From Cladorhizidae sp. MBARI D1340-BT2 (lineage: Eukaryota > Porifera > Demospongiae > Poecilosclerida > Cladorhizidae): a DNA stretch of 64,000 nt. Below, piece by piece: positions 23,981 to 38,873 of the stretch. Under the pieces are notes generated by a model that was given only the letters and a program-made list of their open reading frames with translations, made no database searches and was not told where the DNA came from. The stretch spans positions 22,331,059 to 22,395,058 of the forward strand of contig JAQNBH010000002.1 in the NCBI GenBank assembly GCA_028752905.1, given 5' to 3'. The position numbers and the translations under genes were made by a program. The number at the start of each line of letters is the position of its first letter. Position 1 is the first letter of the stretch.

Positions 23981-26900
23981 TCAAGTAAGAGTACAATTCA
24001 TAACTGCCCTAATTAACAAGACCAAAGTCCCAGATTTTGTCAACTGATAGAGAAGGCCCTTATCTGCAACATGTGAACAGATTATCAATAAATGTAGTGG
24101 TTTTTCACTGGCAGGCCACCGCTTTGGCAACTGGAAAACGCCAGGAAAAATCACAAACCTTACCACTTCAAATCATCATAACTTCCTAATACTTAGAGTA
24201 CTCAACATTTTGGCACGTACAAAAGACAGATAATTAGAAGGGCTATCCGGTGATATAAAAATTATCTTTTTGGGGTAAAGTGTAGAAAAGTTATGAGCTT
24301 CACGGCAAAAAAACAAGATTTTCGGGGGGAAAATGAGAAACATATAGACCAAATTAGGGCAAATATCAAGAACATGTTTAGCATCAAGTAAGAGTACAAT
24401 TCATAACTGCCCTAATTAACAAGACCAAAGTCCCAGATTTTGTCAACTGATAGAGAAGGCCCTTATCTGCAACATGTGAACAGATTATCAATAAATGTAG
24501 TGGTTTTTCACTGGCAGGCCACCGCTTTGGCAACTGGAAAACGCCAGGAAAAATCACAAACCTTACCACTTCAAATCATCATAACTTCCTAATACTTAGA
24601 GTACTCAAAATTTTGGCACGTACAAAAGACAGATAATTAGAAGGGCTATCCGGTGATATAAAAATTATCTTTTTTGGGTAAAGTGTAGAAAAGTTATGAG
24701 CTTCACGGCAAAAAAAAAAGATTTTCGGGGGGAAAATGAGAAACATATAGACCAAATTAGGGCAAATATCAAGAACATGTTTAGCATCAAGTAAGAGTAC
24801 AATTCATAACTGCCCTAATTAACAAGACCAAAGTCCCAGATTTTGTCAACTGATAGAGAAGGCCCTTATCTGCAACATGTGAACAGATTATCAATAAATG
24901 TAGTGGTTTTTCACTGGCAGGCCACCGCTTTGGCAACTGGAAAACGCCAGGAAAAATCACAAACCTTACCACTTCAAATCATCATAACTTCCTAATACTT
25001 AGAGTACTCAAAATTTTGGCACGTACAAAAGACAGATAATTAGAAGAGCTATTCGGTGATATAAAAATTATCTTTTTTGGGTAAAGTGTAGTTAAGTTAT
25101 GAGCTTCACGGCAAAAAAAAAAGATTTTCGGGGGGAAAATGAGAAACATATAGACCAAATTAGGGCAAATATCAAGAACATGTTTAGCATCAAGTAAGAG
25201 TACAATTCATAACTGCCCTAATTAACAAGACCAAAGTCCCAGATTTTGTCAACTGATAGAGAAGGCCCTTATCTGCAACATGTGAACAGATTATCAATAA
25301 ATGTAGTGGTTTTTCACTGGCAGGCCACCGCTTTGGCAACTGGAAAACGCCAGGAAAAATCACAAATCTTACCACTTCAAATCATCATAACTTCCTAATA
25401 CTTAGAGTACTCAACATTTTGGCACGTACAAAAGACAGATAATTAGAAGGGCTATCCGGTGATATAAAAATTATCTTTTTTGGGTAAAGTGTAGAAAAGT
25501 TATGAGCTTCACGGCAAAAAAAAGAAGATTTTCGGGGGGAAAATGAGAACCAAATTAGGGCAAATATCAAGAACATGTTTAGCATCAAGTAAGAGTACAA
25601 TTCATAACTGCCCTAATTAACAAGACCAAAGTCCCAGATTTTGTCAACTGATAGAGAAGGCCCTTATCTGCAACATGTGAACAGATTATCAATAAATGTA
25701 GTGGTTTTTCACTGGCAGGCCACCGCTTTGGCAACTGGAAAACGCCAGGAAAAATCACAAACCTTACCACTTCAAATCATCATAACTTCCTAATACTTAG
25801 AGTACTCAACATTTTGGCACGTACAAAAGACAGATAATTAGAAGGGCTATCCGGTGATATAAAATTATCTTTTTTGGGTAAAGTGTAGAAAAGTTATGAG
25901 CTTCACGGCAAAAAAAAAAGATTTTCGGGGGGAAAATGAGAAACATATAGACCAAATTAGGGCAAATATCAAGAACATGTTTAGCATCAAGTAAGAGTAC
26001 AATTCATAACTGCCCTAATTAACAAGACCAAAGTCCCAGATTTTGTCAACTGATAGAGAAGGCCCTTATCTGCAACATGTGAACAGATTATCAATAAATG
26101 TAGTGGTTTTTCACTGGCAGGCCACCGCTTTGGCAACTGGAAAACGCCAGGAAAAATCACAAACCTTACCACTTCAAATCATCATAACTTCCTAATACTT
26201 AGAGTACTCAAAATTTTGGCACGTACAAAAGACAGATAATTAGAAGGGCTATCCGGTAATATAAAAATTATCTTTTTTGGGTAAAGTGTAGAAAAGTTAT
26301 GAGCTTCACGGTAAAAAAACAAGATTTTCGGGGGGAAAATGAGAAACATATAGACCAAATTAGGGCAAATATCAAGAACATGTTTAGCATCAAGTAAGAG
26401 TACAATTCATAACTGCCCTAATTAACAAGACCAAAGTCCCAGATTTTGTCAACTGATAGAGAAGGCCCTTTTCTGCAACATGTGAACAGATTATCAATAA
26501 ATGTAGTGGTTTTTCACTGGCAGGCCACCGCTTTGGCAACTGGAAAACGCCAGGAAAAATCACAAACCTTACCACTTCAAATCATCATAACTTCCTAATA
26601 CTTAGAGTACTCAAAATTTTGGCACGTACAAAAGACAGATAATTAGAAGGGCTATCCGGTAATATAAAAATTATCTTTTTTGGGTAAAGTGTAGAAAAGT
26701 TATGAGCTTCACGGTAAAAAAACAAGATTTTCGGGGGGAAAATGAGAAACATATAGACCAAATTAGGGCAAATATCAAGAACATGTTTAGCATCAAGTAA
26801 GAGTACAATTCATAACTGCCCTAATTAACAAGACCAAAGTCCCAGATTTTGTCAACTGATAGAGAAGGCCCTTATCTGCAACATGTGAACAGATTATCAA

Positions 26901-27598
26901 TAAATGTAGTGGTTTTTCACTGGCAGGCCACCGCTTTGGCAACTGGAAAACGCCAGGAAAAATCACAAACCTTACCACTTCAAATCATCATAACTTCCTA
27001 ATACTTAGAGTACTCAAAATTTTGGCACGTACAAAAGACAGATAATTAGAAGGGCTATCCGGTGATATAAAAATTATCTTTTTTGGGTAAAGTGTAGAAA
27101 AGTTATGAGCTTCACGGCAAAAAAAAAAGATTTTCGGGGGGGAAATGAGAAACATATAGACCAAATTAGGGCAAATATCAAGAACATGTTTAGCATCAAG
27201 TAAGAGTACAATTCATAACTGCCCTAATTAACAAGACCAAAGTCCCAGATTTTGTCAACTGATAGAGAAGGCCCTTATCTGCAACATGTGAACAGATTAT
27301 CAATAAATGTAGTGGTTTTTCACTGGCAGGCCACCGCTTTGGCAACTGGAAAACGCCAGGAAAAATCACAAACCTTACCACTTCAAATCATCATAACTTC
27401 CTAATACTTAGAGTACTCAACATTTTGGCACGTACAAAAGACAGATAATTAGAAGGGCTATCCGGTGATATAAAAATTATCTTTTTGGGGTAAAGTGTAG
27501 AAAAGTTATGAGCTTCACGGCAAAAAAACAAGATTTTCGGGGGGGAAATGAGAAACATATAGACCAAATTAGGGCAAATATCAAGAACATGTTTAGCA
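23981..27598 (+). repeat. Mixed array segment with two paired CCGGTAAT units
   Basis: Nine units: TTTTTGGGG type (23981), plain with long A run (24384), GTAGTTAAG (24787), 9-bp deletion with an inserted G (25190), 402-bp unit with ATAAAATTATC (25585), two adjacent CCGGTAAT/CGGTAAAA units (25987 and 26390), seven-G unit (26793) and TTTTTGGGG with seven Gs (27196). The adjacent pair is a single-monomer tandem duplication. The second of the pair has a later change, CCTTTTCTGC. The order from 25190 to 26793 resembles 34047 to 36053. Confidence 0.87.
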
Positions 27599-30500
27599 TC
27601 AAGTAAGAGTACAATTCATAACTGCCCTAATTAACAAGACCAAAGTCCCAGATTTTGTCAACTGATAGAGAAGGCCCTTATCTGCAACATGTGAACAGAT
27701 TATCAATAAATGTAGTGGTTTTTCACTGGCAGGCCACCGCTTTGGCAACTGGAAAACGCCAGGAAAAATCCCAAACCTTACCACTTCAAATCACCATAAC
27801 TTGCTAATACTTAGAGTACTCAAAATTTTGGCACGTACAAAAGACAGATAATTAGAAGGGCTATCCGGTGATATAAAAATTATCTTTTTTGGGTAAAGTG
27901 TAGAAAAGTTATGAGCTTCACGGCAAAAAAACAAGATTTTCGGGGGGAAAATGAGAAACATATAGACCAAATTAGGGCAAATATCAAGAACATGTTTAGC
28001 ATCAAGTAAGAGTACAATTCATAACTGCCCTAATTAACAAGACCAAAGTCCCAGATTTTGTCAACTGATAGAGAAGGCCCTTATCTGCAACATGTGAACA
28101 GATTATCAATAAATGTAGTGGTTTTTCACTGGCAGGCCACCGCTTTGGCAACTGGAAAACGCCAGGAAAAATCACAAACCTTACCACTTCAAATCATCAT
28201 AACTTCCTAATACTTAGAGTACTCAAAATTTTGGCACGTACAAAAGACAGATAATTAGAAGGGCTATCCGGTGATATAAAAATTATCTTTTTTGGGTAAA
28301 GTGTAGAAAAGTTATGAGCTTCACGGCAAAAAAACAAGATTTTCGGGGGGAAAATGAGAAACATATAGACCAAATTAGGGCAAATATCAAGAACATGTTT
28401 AGCATCAAGTAAGAGTACAATTCATAACTGCCCTAATTAACAAGACCAAAGTCCCAGATTTTGTCAACTGATAGAGAAGGCCCTTATCTGCAACATGTGA
28501 ACAGATTATCAATAAATGTAGTGGTTTTTCACTGGCAGGCCACCGCTTTGGCAACTGGAAAACGCCAGGAAAAATCACAAACCTTACCACTTCAAATCAT
28601 CATAACTTCCTAATACTTAGAGTACTCAAAATTTTGGCACGTACAAAAGACAGATAATTAGAAGAGCTATTCGGTGATATAAAAATTATCTTTTTTGGGT
28701 AAAGTGTAGTTAAGTTATGAGCTTCACGGCAAAAAAAAAAGATTTTCGGGGGGAAAATGAGAAACATATAGACCAAATTAGGGCAAATATCAAGAACATG
28801 TTTAGCATCAAGTAAGAGTACAATTCATAACTGCCCTAATTAACAAGACCAAAGTCCCAGATTTTGTCAACTGATAGAGAAGGCCCTTATCTGCAACATG
28901 TGAACAGATTATCAATAAATGTAGTGGTTTTTCACTGGCAGGCCACCGCTTTGGCAACTGGAAAACGCCAGGAAAAATCACAAATCTTACCACTTCAAAT
29001 CATCATAACTTCCTAATACTTAGAGTACTCAACATTTTGGCACGTACAAAAGACAGATAATTAGAAGGGCTATCCGGTGATATAAAAATTATCTTTTTTG
29101 GGTAAAGTGTAGAAAAGTTATGAGCTTCACGGCAAAAAAACAAGATTTTCGGGGGGGAAATGAGAAACATATAGACCAAATTAGGGCAAATATCAAGAAC
29201 ATGTTTAGCATCAAGTAAGAGTACAATTCATAACTGCCCTAATTAACAAGACCAAAGTCCCAGATTTTGTCAACTGATAGAGAAGGCCCTTATCTGCAAC
29301 ATGTGAACAGATTATCAATAAATGTAGTGGTTTTTCACTGGCAGGCCACCGCTTTGGCAACTGGAAAACGCCAGGAAAAATCACAAACCTTACCACTTCA
29401 AATCATCATAACTTCCTAATACTTAGAGTACTCAACATTTTGGCACGTACAAAAGACAGATAATTAGAAGGGCTATCCGGTGATATAAAAATTATCTTTT
29501 TGGGGTAAAGTGTAGAAAAGTTATGAGCTTCACGGCAAAAAAACAAGATTTTCGGGGGGGAAATGAGAAACATATAGACCAAATTAGGGCAAATATCAAG
29601 AACATGTTTAGCATCAAGTAAGAGTACAATTCATAACTGCCCTAATTAACAAGACCAAAGTCCCAGATTTTGTCAACTGATAGAGAAGGCCCTTATCTGC
29701 AACATGTGAACAGATTATCAATAAATGTAGTGGTTTTTCACTGGCAGGCCACCGCTTTGGCAACTGGAAAACGCCAGGAAAAATCCCAAACCTTACCACT
29801 TCAAATCACCATAACTTGCTAATACTTAGAGTACTCAAAATTTTGGCACGTACAAAAGACAGATAATTAGAAGGGCTATCCGGTGATATAAAAATTATCT
29901 TTTTTGGGTAAAGTGTAGAAAAGTTATGAGCTTCACGGCAAAAAAACAAGATTTTCGGGGGGAAAATGAGAAACATATAGACCAAATTAGGGCAAATATC
30001 AAGAACATGTTTAGCATCAAGTAAGAGTACAATTCATAACTGCCCTAATTAACAAGACCAAAGTCCCAGATTTTGTCAACTGATAGAGAAGGCCCTTATC
30101 TGCAACATGTGAACAGATTATCAATAAATGTAGTGGTTTTTCACTGGCAGGCCACCGCTTTGGCAACTGGAAAACGCCAGGAAAAATCACAAACCTTACC
30201 ACTTCAAATCATCATAACTTCCTAATACTTAGAGTACTCAAAATTTTGGCACGTACAAAAGACAGATAATTAGAAGGGCTATCCGGTGATATAAAAATTA
30301 TCTTTTTTGGGTAAAGTGTAGAAAAGTTATGAGCTTCACGGCAAAAAAACAAGATTTTCGGGGGGAAAATGAGAAACATATAGACCAAATTAGGGCAAAT
30401 ATCAAGAACATGTTTAGCATCAAGTAAGAGTACAATTCATAACTGCCCTAATTAACAAGACCAAAGTCCCAGATTTTGTCAACTGATAGAGAAGGCCCTT

Positions 30501-32434
30501 ATCTGCAACATGTGAACAGATTATCAATAAATGTAGTGGTTTTTCACTGGCAGGCCACCGCTTTGGCAACTGGAAAACGCCAGGAAAAATCACAAACCTT
30601 ACCACTTCAAATCATCATAACTTCCTAATACTTAGAGTACTCAAAATTTTGGCACGTACAAAAGACAGATAATTAGAAGAGCTATTCGGTGATATAAAAA
30701 TTATCTTTTTTGGGTAAAGTGTAGTTAAGTTATGAGCTTCACGGCAAAAAAAAAAGATTTTCGGGGGGAAAATGAGAAACATATAGACCAAATTAGGGCA
30801 AATATCAAGAACATGTTTAGCATCAAGTAAGAGTACAATTCATAACTGCCCTAATTAACAAGACCAAAGTCCCAGATTTTGTCAACTGATAGAGAAGGCC
30901 CTTATCTGCAACATGTGAACAGATTATCAATAAATGTAGTGGTTTTTCACTGGCAGGCCACCGCTTTGGCAACTGGAAAACGCCAGGAAAAATCACAAAT
31001 CTTACCACTTCAAATCATCATAACTTCCTAATACTTAGAGTACTCAACATTTTGGCACGTACAAAAGACAGATAATTAGAAGGGCTATCCGGTGATATAA
31101 AAATTATCTTTTTTGGGTAAAGTGTAGAAAAGTTATGAGCTTCACGGCAAAAAAACAAGATTTTCGGGGGGGAAATGAGAAACATATAGACCAAATTAGG
31201 GCAAATATCAAGAACATGTTTAGCATCAAGTAAGAGTACAATTCATAACTGCCCTAATTAACAAGACCAAAGTCCCAGATTTTGTCAACTGATAGAGAAG
31301 GCCCTTATCTGCAACATGTGAACAGATTATCAATAAATGTAGTGGTTTTTCACTGGCAGGCCACCGCTTTGGCAACTGGAAAACGCCAGGAAAAATCCCA
31401 AACCTTACCACTTCAAATCACCATAACTTGCTAATACTTAGAGTACTCAAAATTTTGGCACGTACAAAAGACAGATAATTAGAAGGGCTATCCGGTGATA
31501 TAAAAATTATCTTTTTGGGGTAAAGTGTAGAAAAGTTATGAGCTTCACGGCAAAAAAACAAGATTTTCGGGGGGAAAATGAGAAACATATAGACCAAATT
31601 AGGGCAAATATCAAGAACATGTTTAGCATCAAGTAAGAGTACAATTCATAACTGCCCTAATTAACAAGACCAAAGTCCCAGATTTTGTCAACTGATAGAG
31701 AAGGCCCTTATCTGCAACATGTGAACAGATTATCAATAAATGTAGTGGTTTTTCACTGGCAGGCCACCGCTTTGGCAACTGGAAAACGCCAGGAAAAATC
31801 ACAAACCTTACCACTTCAAATCATCATAACTTCCTAATACTTAGAGTACTCAAAATTTTGGCACGTACAAAAGACAGATAATTAGAAGGGCTATCCGGTG
31901 ATATAAAAATTATCTTTTTTGGGTAAAGTGTAGAAAAGTTATGAGCTTCACGGCAAAAAAACAAGATTTTCGGGGGGAAAATGAGAAACATATAGACCAA
32001 ATTAGGGCAAATATCAAGAACATGTTTAGCATCAAGTAAGAGTACAATTCATAACTGCCCTAATTAACAAGACCAAAGTCCCAGATTTTGTCAACTGATA
32101 GAGAAGGCCCTTATCTGCAACATGTGAACAGATTATCAATAAATGTAGTGGTTTTTCACTGGCAGGCCACCGCTTTGGCAACTGGAAAACGCCAGGAAAA
32201 ATCACAAACCTTACCACTTCAAATCATCATAACTTCCTAATACTTAGAGTACTCAAAATTTTGGCACGTACAAAAGACAGATAATTAGAAGAGCTATTCG
32301 GTGATATAAAAATTATCTTTTTTGGGTAAAGTGTAGTTAAGTTATGAGCTTCACGGCAAAAAAAAAAGATTTTCGGGGGGAAAATGAGAAACATATAGAC
32401 CAAATTAGGGCAAATATCAAGAACATGTTTAGCA
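27599..32434 (+). repeat. 5-monomer then 4-monomer higher-order repeats
   Basis: Three successive blocks each start with a CCCAAACC unit, then a plain unit, then a GTAGTTAAG unit. 27599-29613 has five members (2,015 bp), ending in an AAATCTTACC unit and a TTTTTGGGG unit. 29614-31225 has four (1,612 bp). 31226-32434 has three. The unit at 31226 combines the CCCAAACC first half of 29614 with the TTTTTGGGG seen in 29211, as expected for a crossover product that removed one monomer. Confidence 0.87.
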
Positions 32435-35400
32435 TCAAGTAAGAGTACAATTCATAACTGCCCTAATTAACAAGACCAAAGTCCCAGATTTTGTCAACTG
32501 ATAGAGAAGGCCCTTATCTGCAACATGTGAACAGATTATCAATAAATGTAGTGGTTTTTCACTGGCAGGCCACCGCTTTGGCAACTGGAAAACGCCAGGA
32601 AAAATCACAAACCTTACCACTTCAAATCATCATAACTTCCTAATACTTAGAGTACTCAAAATTTTGGCACGTACAAAAGACAGATAATTAGAAGGGCTAT
32701 CCGATGATATAAAAATTATCTTTTTTGGGTAAAGTGTAGAAAAGTTATGAGCTTCACGGCAAAAAAACAAGATTTTCGGGGGGAAAATGAGAAACATATA
32801 GACCAAATTAGGGCAAATATCAAGAACATGTTTAGCATCAAGTAAGAGTACAATTCATAACTGCCCTAATTAACAAGACCAAAGTCCCAGATTTTGTCAA
32901 CTGATAGAGAAGGCCCTTATCTGCAACATGTGAACAGATTATCAATAAATGTAGTGGTTTTTCACTGGCAGGCCACCGCTTTGGCAACTGGAAAACGCCA
33001 GGAAAAATCACAAACCTTACCACTTCAAATCATCATAACTTCCTAATACTTAGAGTACTCAACATTTTGGCACGTACAAAAGACAGATAATTAGAAGGGC
33101 TATCCGGTGATATAAAAATTATCTTTTTTGGGTAAAGTGTAGAAAAGTTATGAGCTTCACGGCAAAAAAACAAGATTTTCGGGGGGAAAATGAGAAACAT
33201 ATAGACCAAATTAGGGCAAATATCAAGAACATGTTTAGCATCAAGTAAGAGTACAATTCATAACTGCCCTAATTAACAAGACCAAAGTCCCAGATTTTGT
33301 CAACTGATAGAGAAGGCCCTTATCTGCAACATGTGAACAGATTATCAATAAATGTAGTGGTTTTTCACTGGCAGGCCACCGCTTTGGCAACTGGAAAACG
33401 CCAGGAAAAATCACAAACCTTACCACTTCAAATCATCATAACTTCCTAATACTTAGAGTACTCAAAATTTTGGCACGTACAAAAGACAGATAATTAGAAG
33501 AGCTATTCGGTGATATAAAAATTATCTTTTTTGGGTAAAGTGTAGTTAAGTTATGAGCTTCACGGCAAAAAAAAAAGATTTTCGGGGGGAAAATGAGAAA
33601 CATATAGACCAAATTAGGGCAAATATCAAGAACATGTTTAGCATCAAGTAAGAGTACAATTCATAACTGCCCTAATTAACAAGACCAAAGTCCCAGATTT
33701 TGTCAACTGATAGAGAAGGCCCTTATCTGCAACATGTGAACAGATTATCAATAAATGTAGTGGTTTTTCACTGGCAGGCCACCGCTTTGGCAACTGGAAA
33801 ACGCCAGGAAAAATCACAAACCTTACCACTTCAAATCATCATAACTTCCTAATACTTAGAGTACTCAAAATTTTGGCACGTACAAAAGACAGATAATTAG
33901 AAGAGCTATTCGGTGATATAAAAATTATCTTTTTTGGGTAAAGTGTAGTTAAGTTATGAGCTTCACGGCAAAAAAAAAAGATTTTCGGGGGGAAAATGAG
34001 AAACATATAGACCAAATTAGGGCAAATATCAAGAACATGTTTAGCATCAAGTAAGAGTACAATTCATAACTGCCCTAATTAACAAGACCAAAGTCCCAGA
34101 TTTTGTCAACTGATAGAGAAGGCCCTTATCTGCAACATGTGAACAGATTATCAATAAATGTAGTGGTTTTTCACTGGCAGGCCACCGCTTTGGCAACTGG
34201 AAAACGCCAGGAAAAATCACAAATCTTACCACTTCAAATCATCATAACTTCCTAATACTTAGAGTACTCAACATTTTGGCACGTACAAAAGACAGATAAT
34301 TAGAAGGGCTATCCGGTGATATAAAAATTATCTTTTTTGGGTAAAGTGTAGAAAAGTTATGAGCTTCACGGCAAAAAAAAAAGATTTTCGGGGGGAAAAT
34401 GAGAACCAAATTAGGGCAAATATCAAGAACATGTTTAGCATCAAGTAAGAGTACAATTCATAACTGCCCTAATTAACAAGACCAAAGTCCCAGATTTTGT
34501 CAACTGATAGAGAAGGCCCTTATCTGCAACATGTGAACAGATTATCAATAAATGTAGTGGTTTTTCACTGGCAGGCCACCGCTTTGGCAACTGGAAAACG
34601 CCAGGAAAAATCACAAACCTTACCACTTCAAATCATCATAACTTCCTAATACTTAGAGTACTCAACATTTTGGCACGTACAAAAGACAGATAATTAGAAG
34701 GGCTATCCGGTGATATAAAAATTATCTGTTTTGGGTAAAGTGTAGAAAAGTTATGAGCTTCACGGCAAAAAAAAAAGATTTTCGGGGGGAAAATGAGAAA
34801 CATATAGACCAAATTAGGGCAAATATCAAGAACATGTTTAGCATCAAGTAAGAGTACAATTCATAACTGCCCTAATTAACAAGACCAAAGTCCCAGATTT
34901 TGTCAACTGATAGAGAAGGCCCTTATCTGCAACATGTGAACAGATTATCAATAAATGTAGTGGTTTTTCACTGGCAGGCCACCGCTTTGGCAACTGGAAA
35001 ACGCCAGGAAAAATCACAAACCTTACCACTTCAAATCATCATAACTTCCTAATACTTAGAGTACTCAACATTTTGGCACGTACAAAAGACAGATAATTAG
35101 AAGGGCTATCCGGTGATATAAAAATTATCTTTTTTGGGTAAAGTGTAGAAAAGTTATGAGCTTCACGGCAAAAAAAAAAGATTTTCGGGGGGAAAATGAG
35201 AAACATATAGACCAAATTAGGGCAAATATCAAGAACATGTTTAGCATCAAGTAAGAGTACAATTCATAACTGCCCTAATTAACAAGACCAAAGTCCCAGA
35301 TTTTGTCAACTGATAGAGAAGGCCCTTATCTGCAACATGTGAACAGATTATCAATAAATGTAGTGGTTTTTCACTGGCAGGCCACCGCTTTGGCAACTGG

Positions 35401-38400
35401 AAAACGCCAGGAAAAATCACAAACCTTACCACTTCAAATCATCATAACTTCCTAATACTTAGAGTACTCAAAATTTTGGCACGTACAAAAGACAGATAAT
35501 TAGAAGGGCTATCCGGTAATATAAAAATTATCTTTTTTGGGTAAAGTGTAGAAAAGTTATGAGCTTCACGGTAAAAAAACAAGATTTTCGGGGGGAAAAT
35601 GAGAAACATATAGACCAAATTAGGGCAAATATCAAGAACATGTTTAGCATCAAGTAAGAGTACAATTCATAACTGCCCTAATTAACAAGACCAAAGTCCC
35701 AGATTTTGTCAACTGATAGAGAAGGCCCTTATCTGCAACATGTGAACAGATTATCAATAAATGTAGTGGTTTTTCACTGGCAGGCCACCGCTTTGGCAAC
35801 TGGAAAACGCCAGGAAAAATCACAAACCTTACCACTTCAAATCATCATAACTTCCTAATACTTAGAGTACTCAAAATTTTGGCACGTACAAAAGACAGAT
35901 AATTAGAAGGGCTATCCGATAATATAAAAATTATCTTTTTTGGGTAAAGTGTAGAAAAGTTATGAGCTTCACGGTAAAAAAACAAGATTTTCGGGGGGAA
36001 AATGAGAAACATATAGACCAAATTAGGGCAAATATCAAGAACATGTTTAGCATCAAGTAAGAGTACAATTCATAACTGCCCTAATTAACAAGACCAAAGT
36101 CCCAGATTTTGTCAACTGATAGAGAAGGCCCTTATCTGCAACATGTGAACAGATTATCAATAAATGTAGTGGTTTTTCACTGGCAGGCCACCGCTTTGGC
36201 AACTGGAAAACGCCAGGAAAAATCACAAACCTTACCACTTCAAATCATCATAACTTCCTAATACTTAGAGTACTCAAAATTTTGGCACGTACAAAAGACA
36301 GATAATTAGAAGGGCTATCCGGTGATATAAAAATTATCTTTTTTGGGTAAAGTGTAGAAAAGTTATGAGCTTCACGGCAAAAAAAAAAGATTTTCGGGGG
36401 GGAAATGAGAAACATATAGACCCAATTAGGGCAAATATCAAGAACATGTTTAGCATCAAGTAAGATTACAATTCATAACTGCCCTAATTAACAAGACCAA
36501 AGTCCCAGATTTTGTCAACTGATAGAGAAGGCCCTTATCTGCAACATGTGAACAGATTATCAATAAATGTAGTGGTTTTTCACTGGCAGGCCACCGCTTT
36601 GGCAACTGGAAAACGCCAGGAAAAATCACAAACCTTACCACTTCAAATCACCATAACTTGCTAATACTTAGAGTACTCAAAATTTTGGCACGTACAAAAG
36701 ACAGATAATTAGAAGAGCTATTCGGTGATATAAAAATTATCTTTTTTGGGTAAAGTGTAGAAAAGTTATGAGCTTCACGGCAAAAAAACAAGATTTTCGG
36801 GGGGAAAATGAGAAACATATAGACCAAATTAGGGCAAATATCAAGAACATGTTTAGCATCAAGTAAGAGTACAATTCATAACTGCCCTAATTAACAAGAC
36901 CAAAGTCCCAGATTTTGTCAACTGATAGAGAAGGCCCTTATCTGCAACATGTGAACAGATTATCAATAAATGTAGTGGTTTTTCACTGGCAGGCCACCGC
37001 TTTAGCAACTGGAAAACGCCAGGAAAAATCCCAAACCTTACCACTTCAAATCACCATAACTTGCTAATACTTAGAGTACTCAAAATTTTGGCACGTACAA
37101 AAGACAGATAACTAGAAGAGCTATCCGGTGATATAAAAATTATCTTTTTTGGGTAAAGTGTAGAAAAGTTATGAGCTTCACGGCAAAAAAACAAGATTTT
37201 CGGGGGGAAAATGAGAAACATATAGACCAAATTAGGGCAAATATCAAGAACATGTTTAGCATCAAGTAAGAGTACAATTCATAACTGCCCTAATTAACAA
37301 GACCAAAGTCCCAGATTTTGTCAACTGATAGAGAAGGCCCTTATCTGCAACATGTGAACAGATTATCAATAAATGTAGTGGTTTTTCACTGGCAGGCCAC
37401 CGCTTTGGCAACTGGAAAACGCCAGGAAAAATCACAAACCTTACCACTTCAAATCATCATAACTTCCTAATACTTGGAGTACTCAAAATTTTGGCACGTA
37501 CAAAAGACAGATAATTAGAAGGGCTATCCGGTGATATAAAAATTATCTTTTTTAGGTAAAGTGTAGAAAAGTTATGAGCTTCACGGCAAAAAAACAAGAT
37601 TTTCGGGGGGGAAATGAGAAACATATAGACCAAATTAGGGCAAATATCAAGAACATGTTTAGCATCAAGTAAGAGTACAATTCATAACTGCCCTAATTAA
37701 CAAGACCAAAGTCCCAGATTTTGTCAACTGATAGAGAAGGCCCTTATCTGCAACATGTGAACAGATTATCAATAAATGTAGTGGTTTTTCACTGGCAGGC
37801 CACCGCTTTGGCAACTGGAAAACGCCAGGAAAAATCACAAACCTTACCACTTCAAATCATCATAACTTCCTAATACTTAGAGTACTCAACATTTTGGCAC
37901 GTACAAAAGACAGATAATTAGAAGGGCTATCCGGTGATATAAAAATTATCTTTTTTGGGTAAAGTGTAGAAAAGTTATGAGCTTCACGGCAAAAAAACAA
38001 GATTTTCGGGGGGAAAATGAGAAACATATAGACCAAATTAGGGCAAATATCAAGAACATGTTTAGCATCAAGTAAGAGTACAATTCATAACTGCCCTAAT
38101 TAACAAGACCAAAGTCCCAGATTTTGTCAACTGATAGAGAAGGCCCTTATCTGCAACATGTGAACAGATTATCAATAAATGTAGTGGTTTTTCACTGGCA
38201 GGCCACCGCTTTGGCAACTGGAAAACGCCAGGAAAAATCCCAAACCTTACCACTTCAAATCACCATAACTTGCTAATACTTAGAGTACTCAAAATTTTGG
38301 CACGTACAAAAGACAGATAATTAGAAGGGCTATCCGGTGATATAAAAATTATCTTTTTTGGGTAAAGTGTAGAAAAGTTATGAGCTTCACGGCAAAAAAA

Positions 38401-38873
38401 CAAGATTTTCGGGGGGAAAATGAGAAACATATAGACCAAATTAGGGCAAATATCAAGAACATGTTTAGCATCAAGTAAGAGTACAATTCATAACTGCCCT
38501 AATTAACAAGACCAAAGTCCCAGATTTTGTCAACTGATAGAGAAGGCCCTTATCTGCAACATGTGAACAGATTATCAATAAATGTAGTGGTTTTTCACTG
38601 GCAGGCCACCGCTTTGGCAACTGGAAAACGCCAGGAAAAATCACAAACCTTACCACTTCAAATCATCATAACTTCCTAATACTTAGAGTACTCAAAATTT
38701 TGGCACGTACAAAAGACAGATAATTAGAAGGGCTATCCGGTGATATAAAAATTATCTTTTTTGGGTAAAGTGTAGAAAAGTTATGAGCTTCACGGCAAAA
38801 AAACAAGATTTTCGGGGGGAAAATGAGAAACATATAGACCAAATTAGGGCAAATATCAAGAACATGTTTAGCA
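32435..38873 (+). repeat. Mixed array segment with local pairs and one 3-monomer module
   Basis: Sixteen units. 32435 has CCGATGAT. 33241 and 33644 are adjacent GTAGTTAAG units, a one-monomer duplication. 34047 is a 9-bp-deletion unit. 34441 has a T-to-G change inside the T run. 35247 and 35650 are CCGGTAAT and CCGATAAT units with CGGTAAAA. 36053 has seven Gs and ACCCAATT. 36456, 36859 and 37262 form the AAGATTACA, ATAACTAG, CTTGGAG triplet, with a private CTTTAGCAAC in 36859. 37665, 38068 and 38471 are common types. No gene is present. Confidence 0.87.
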
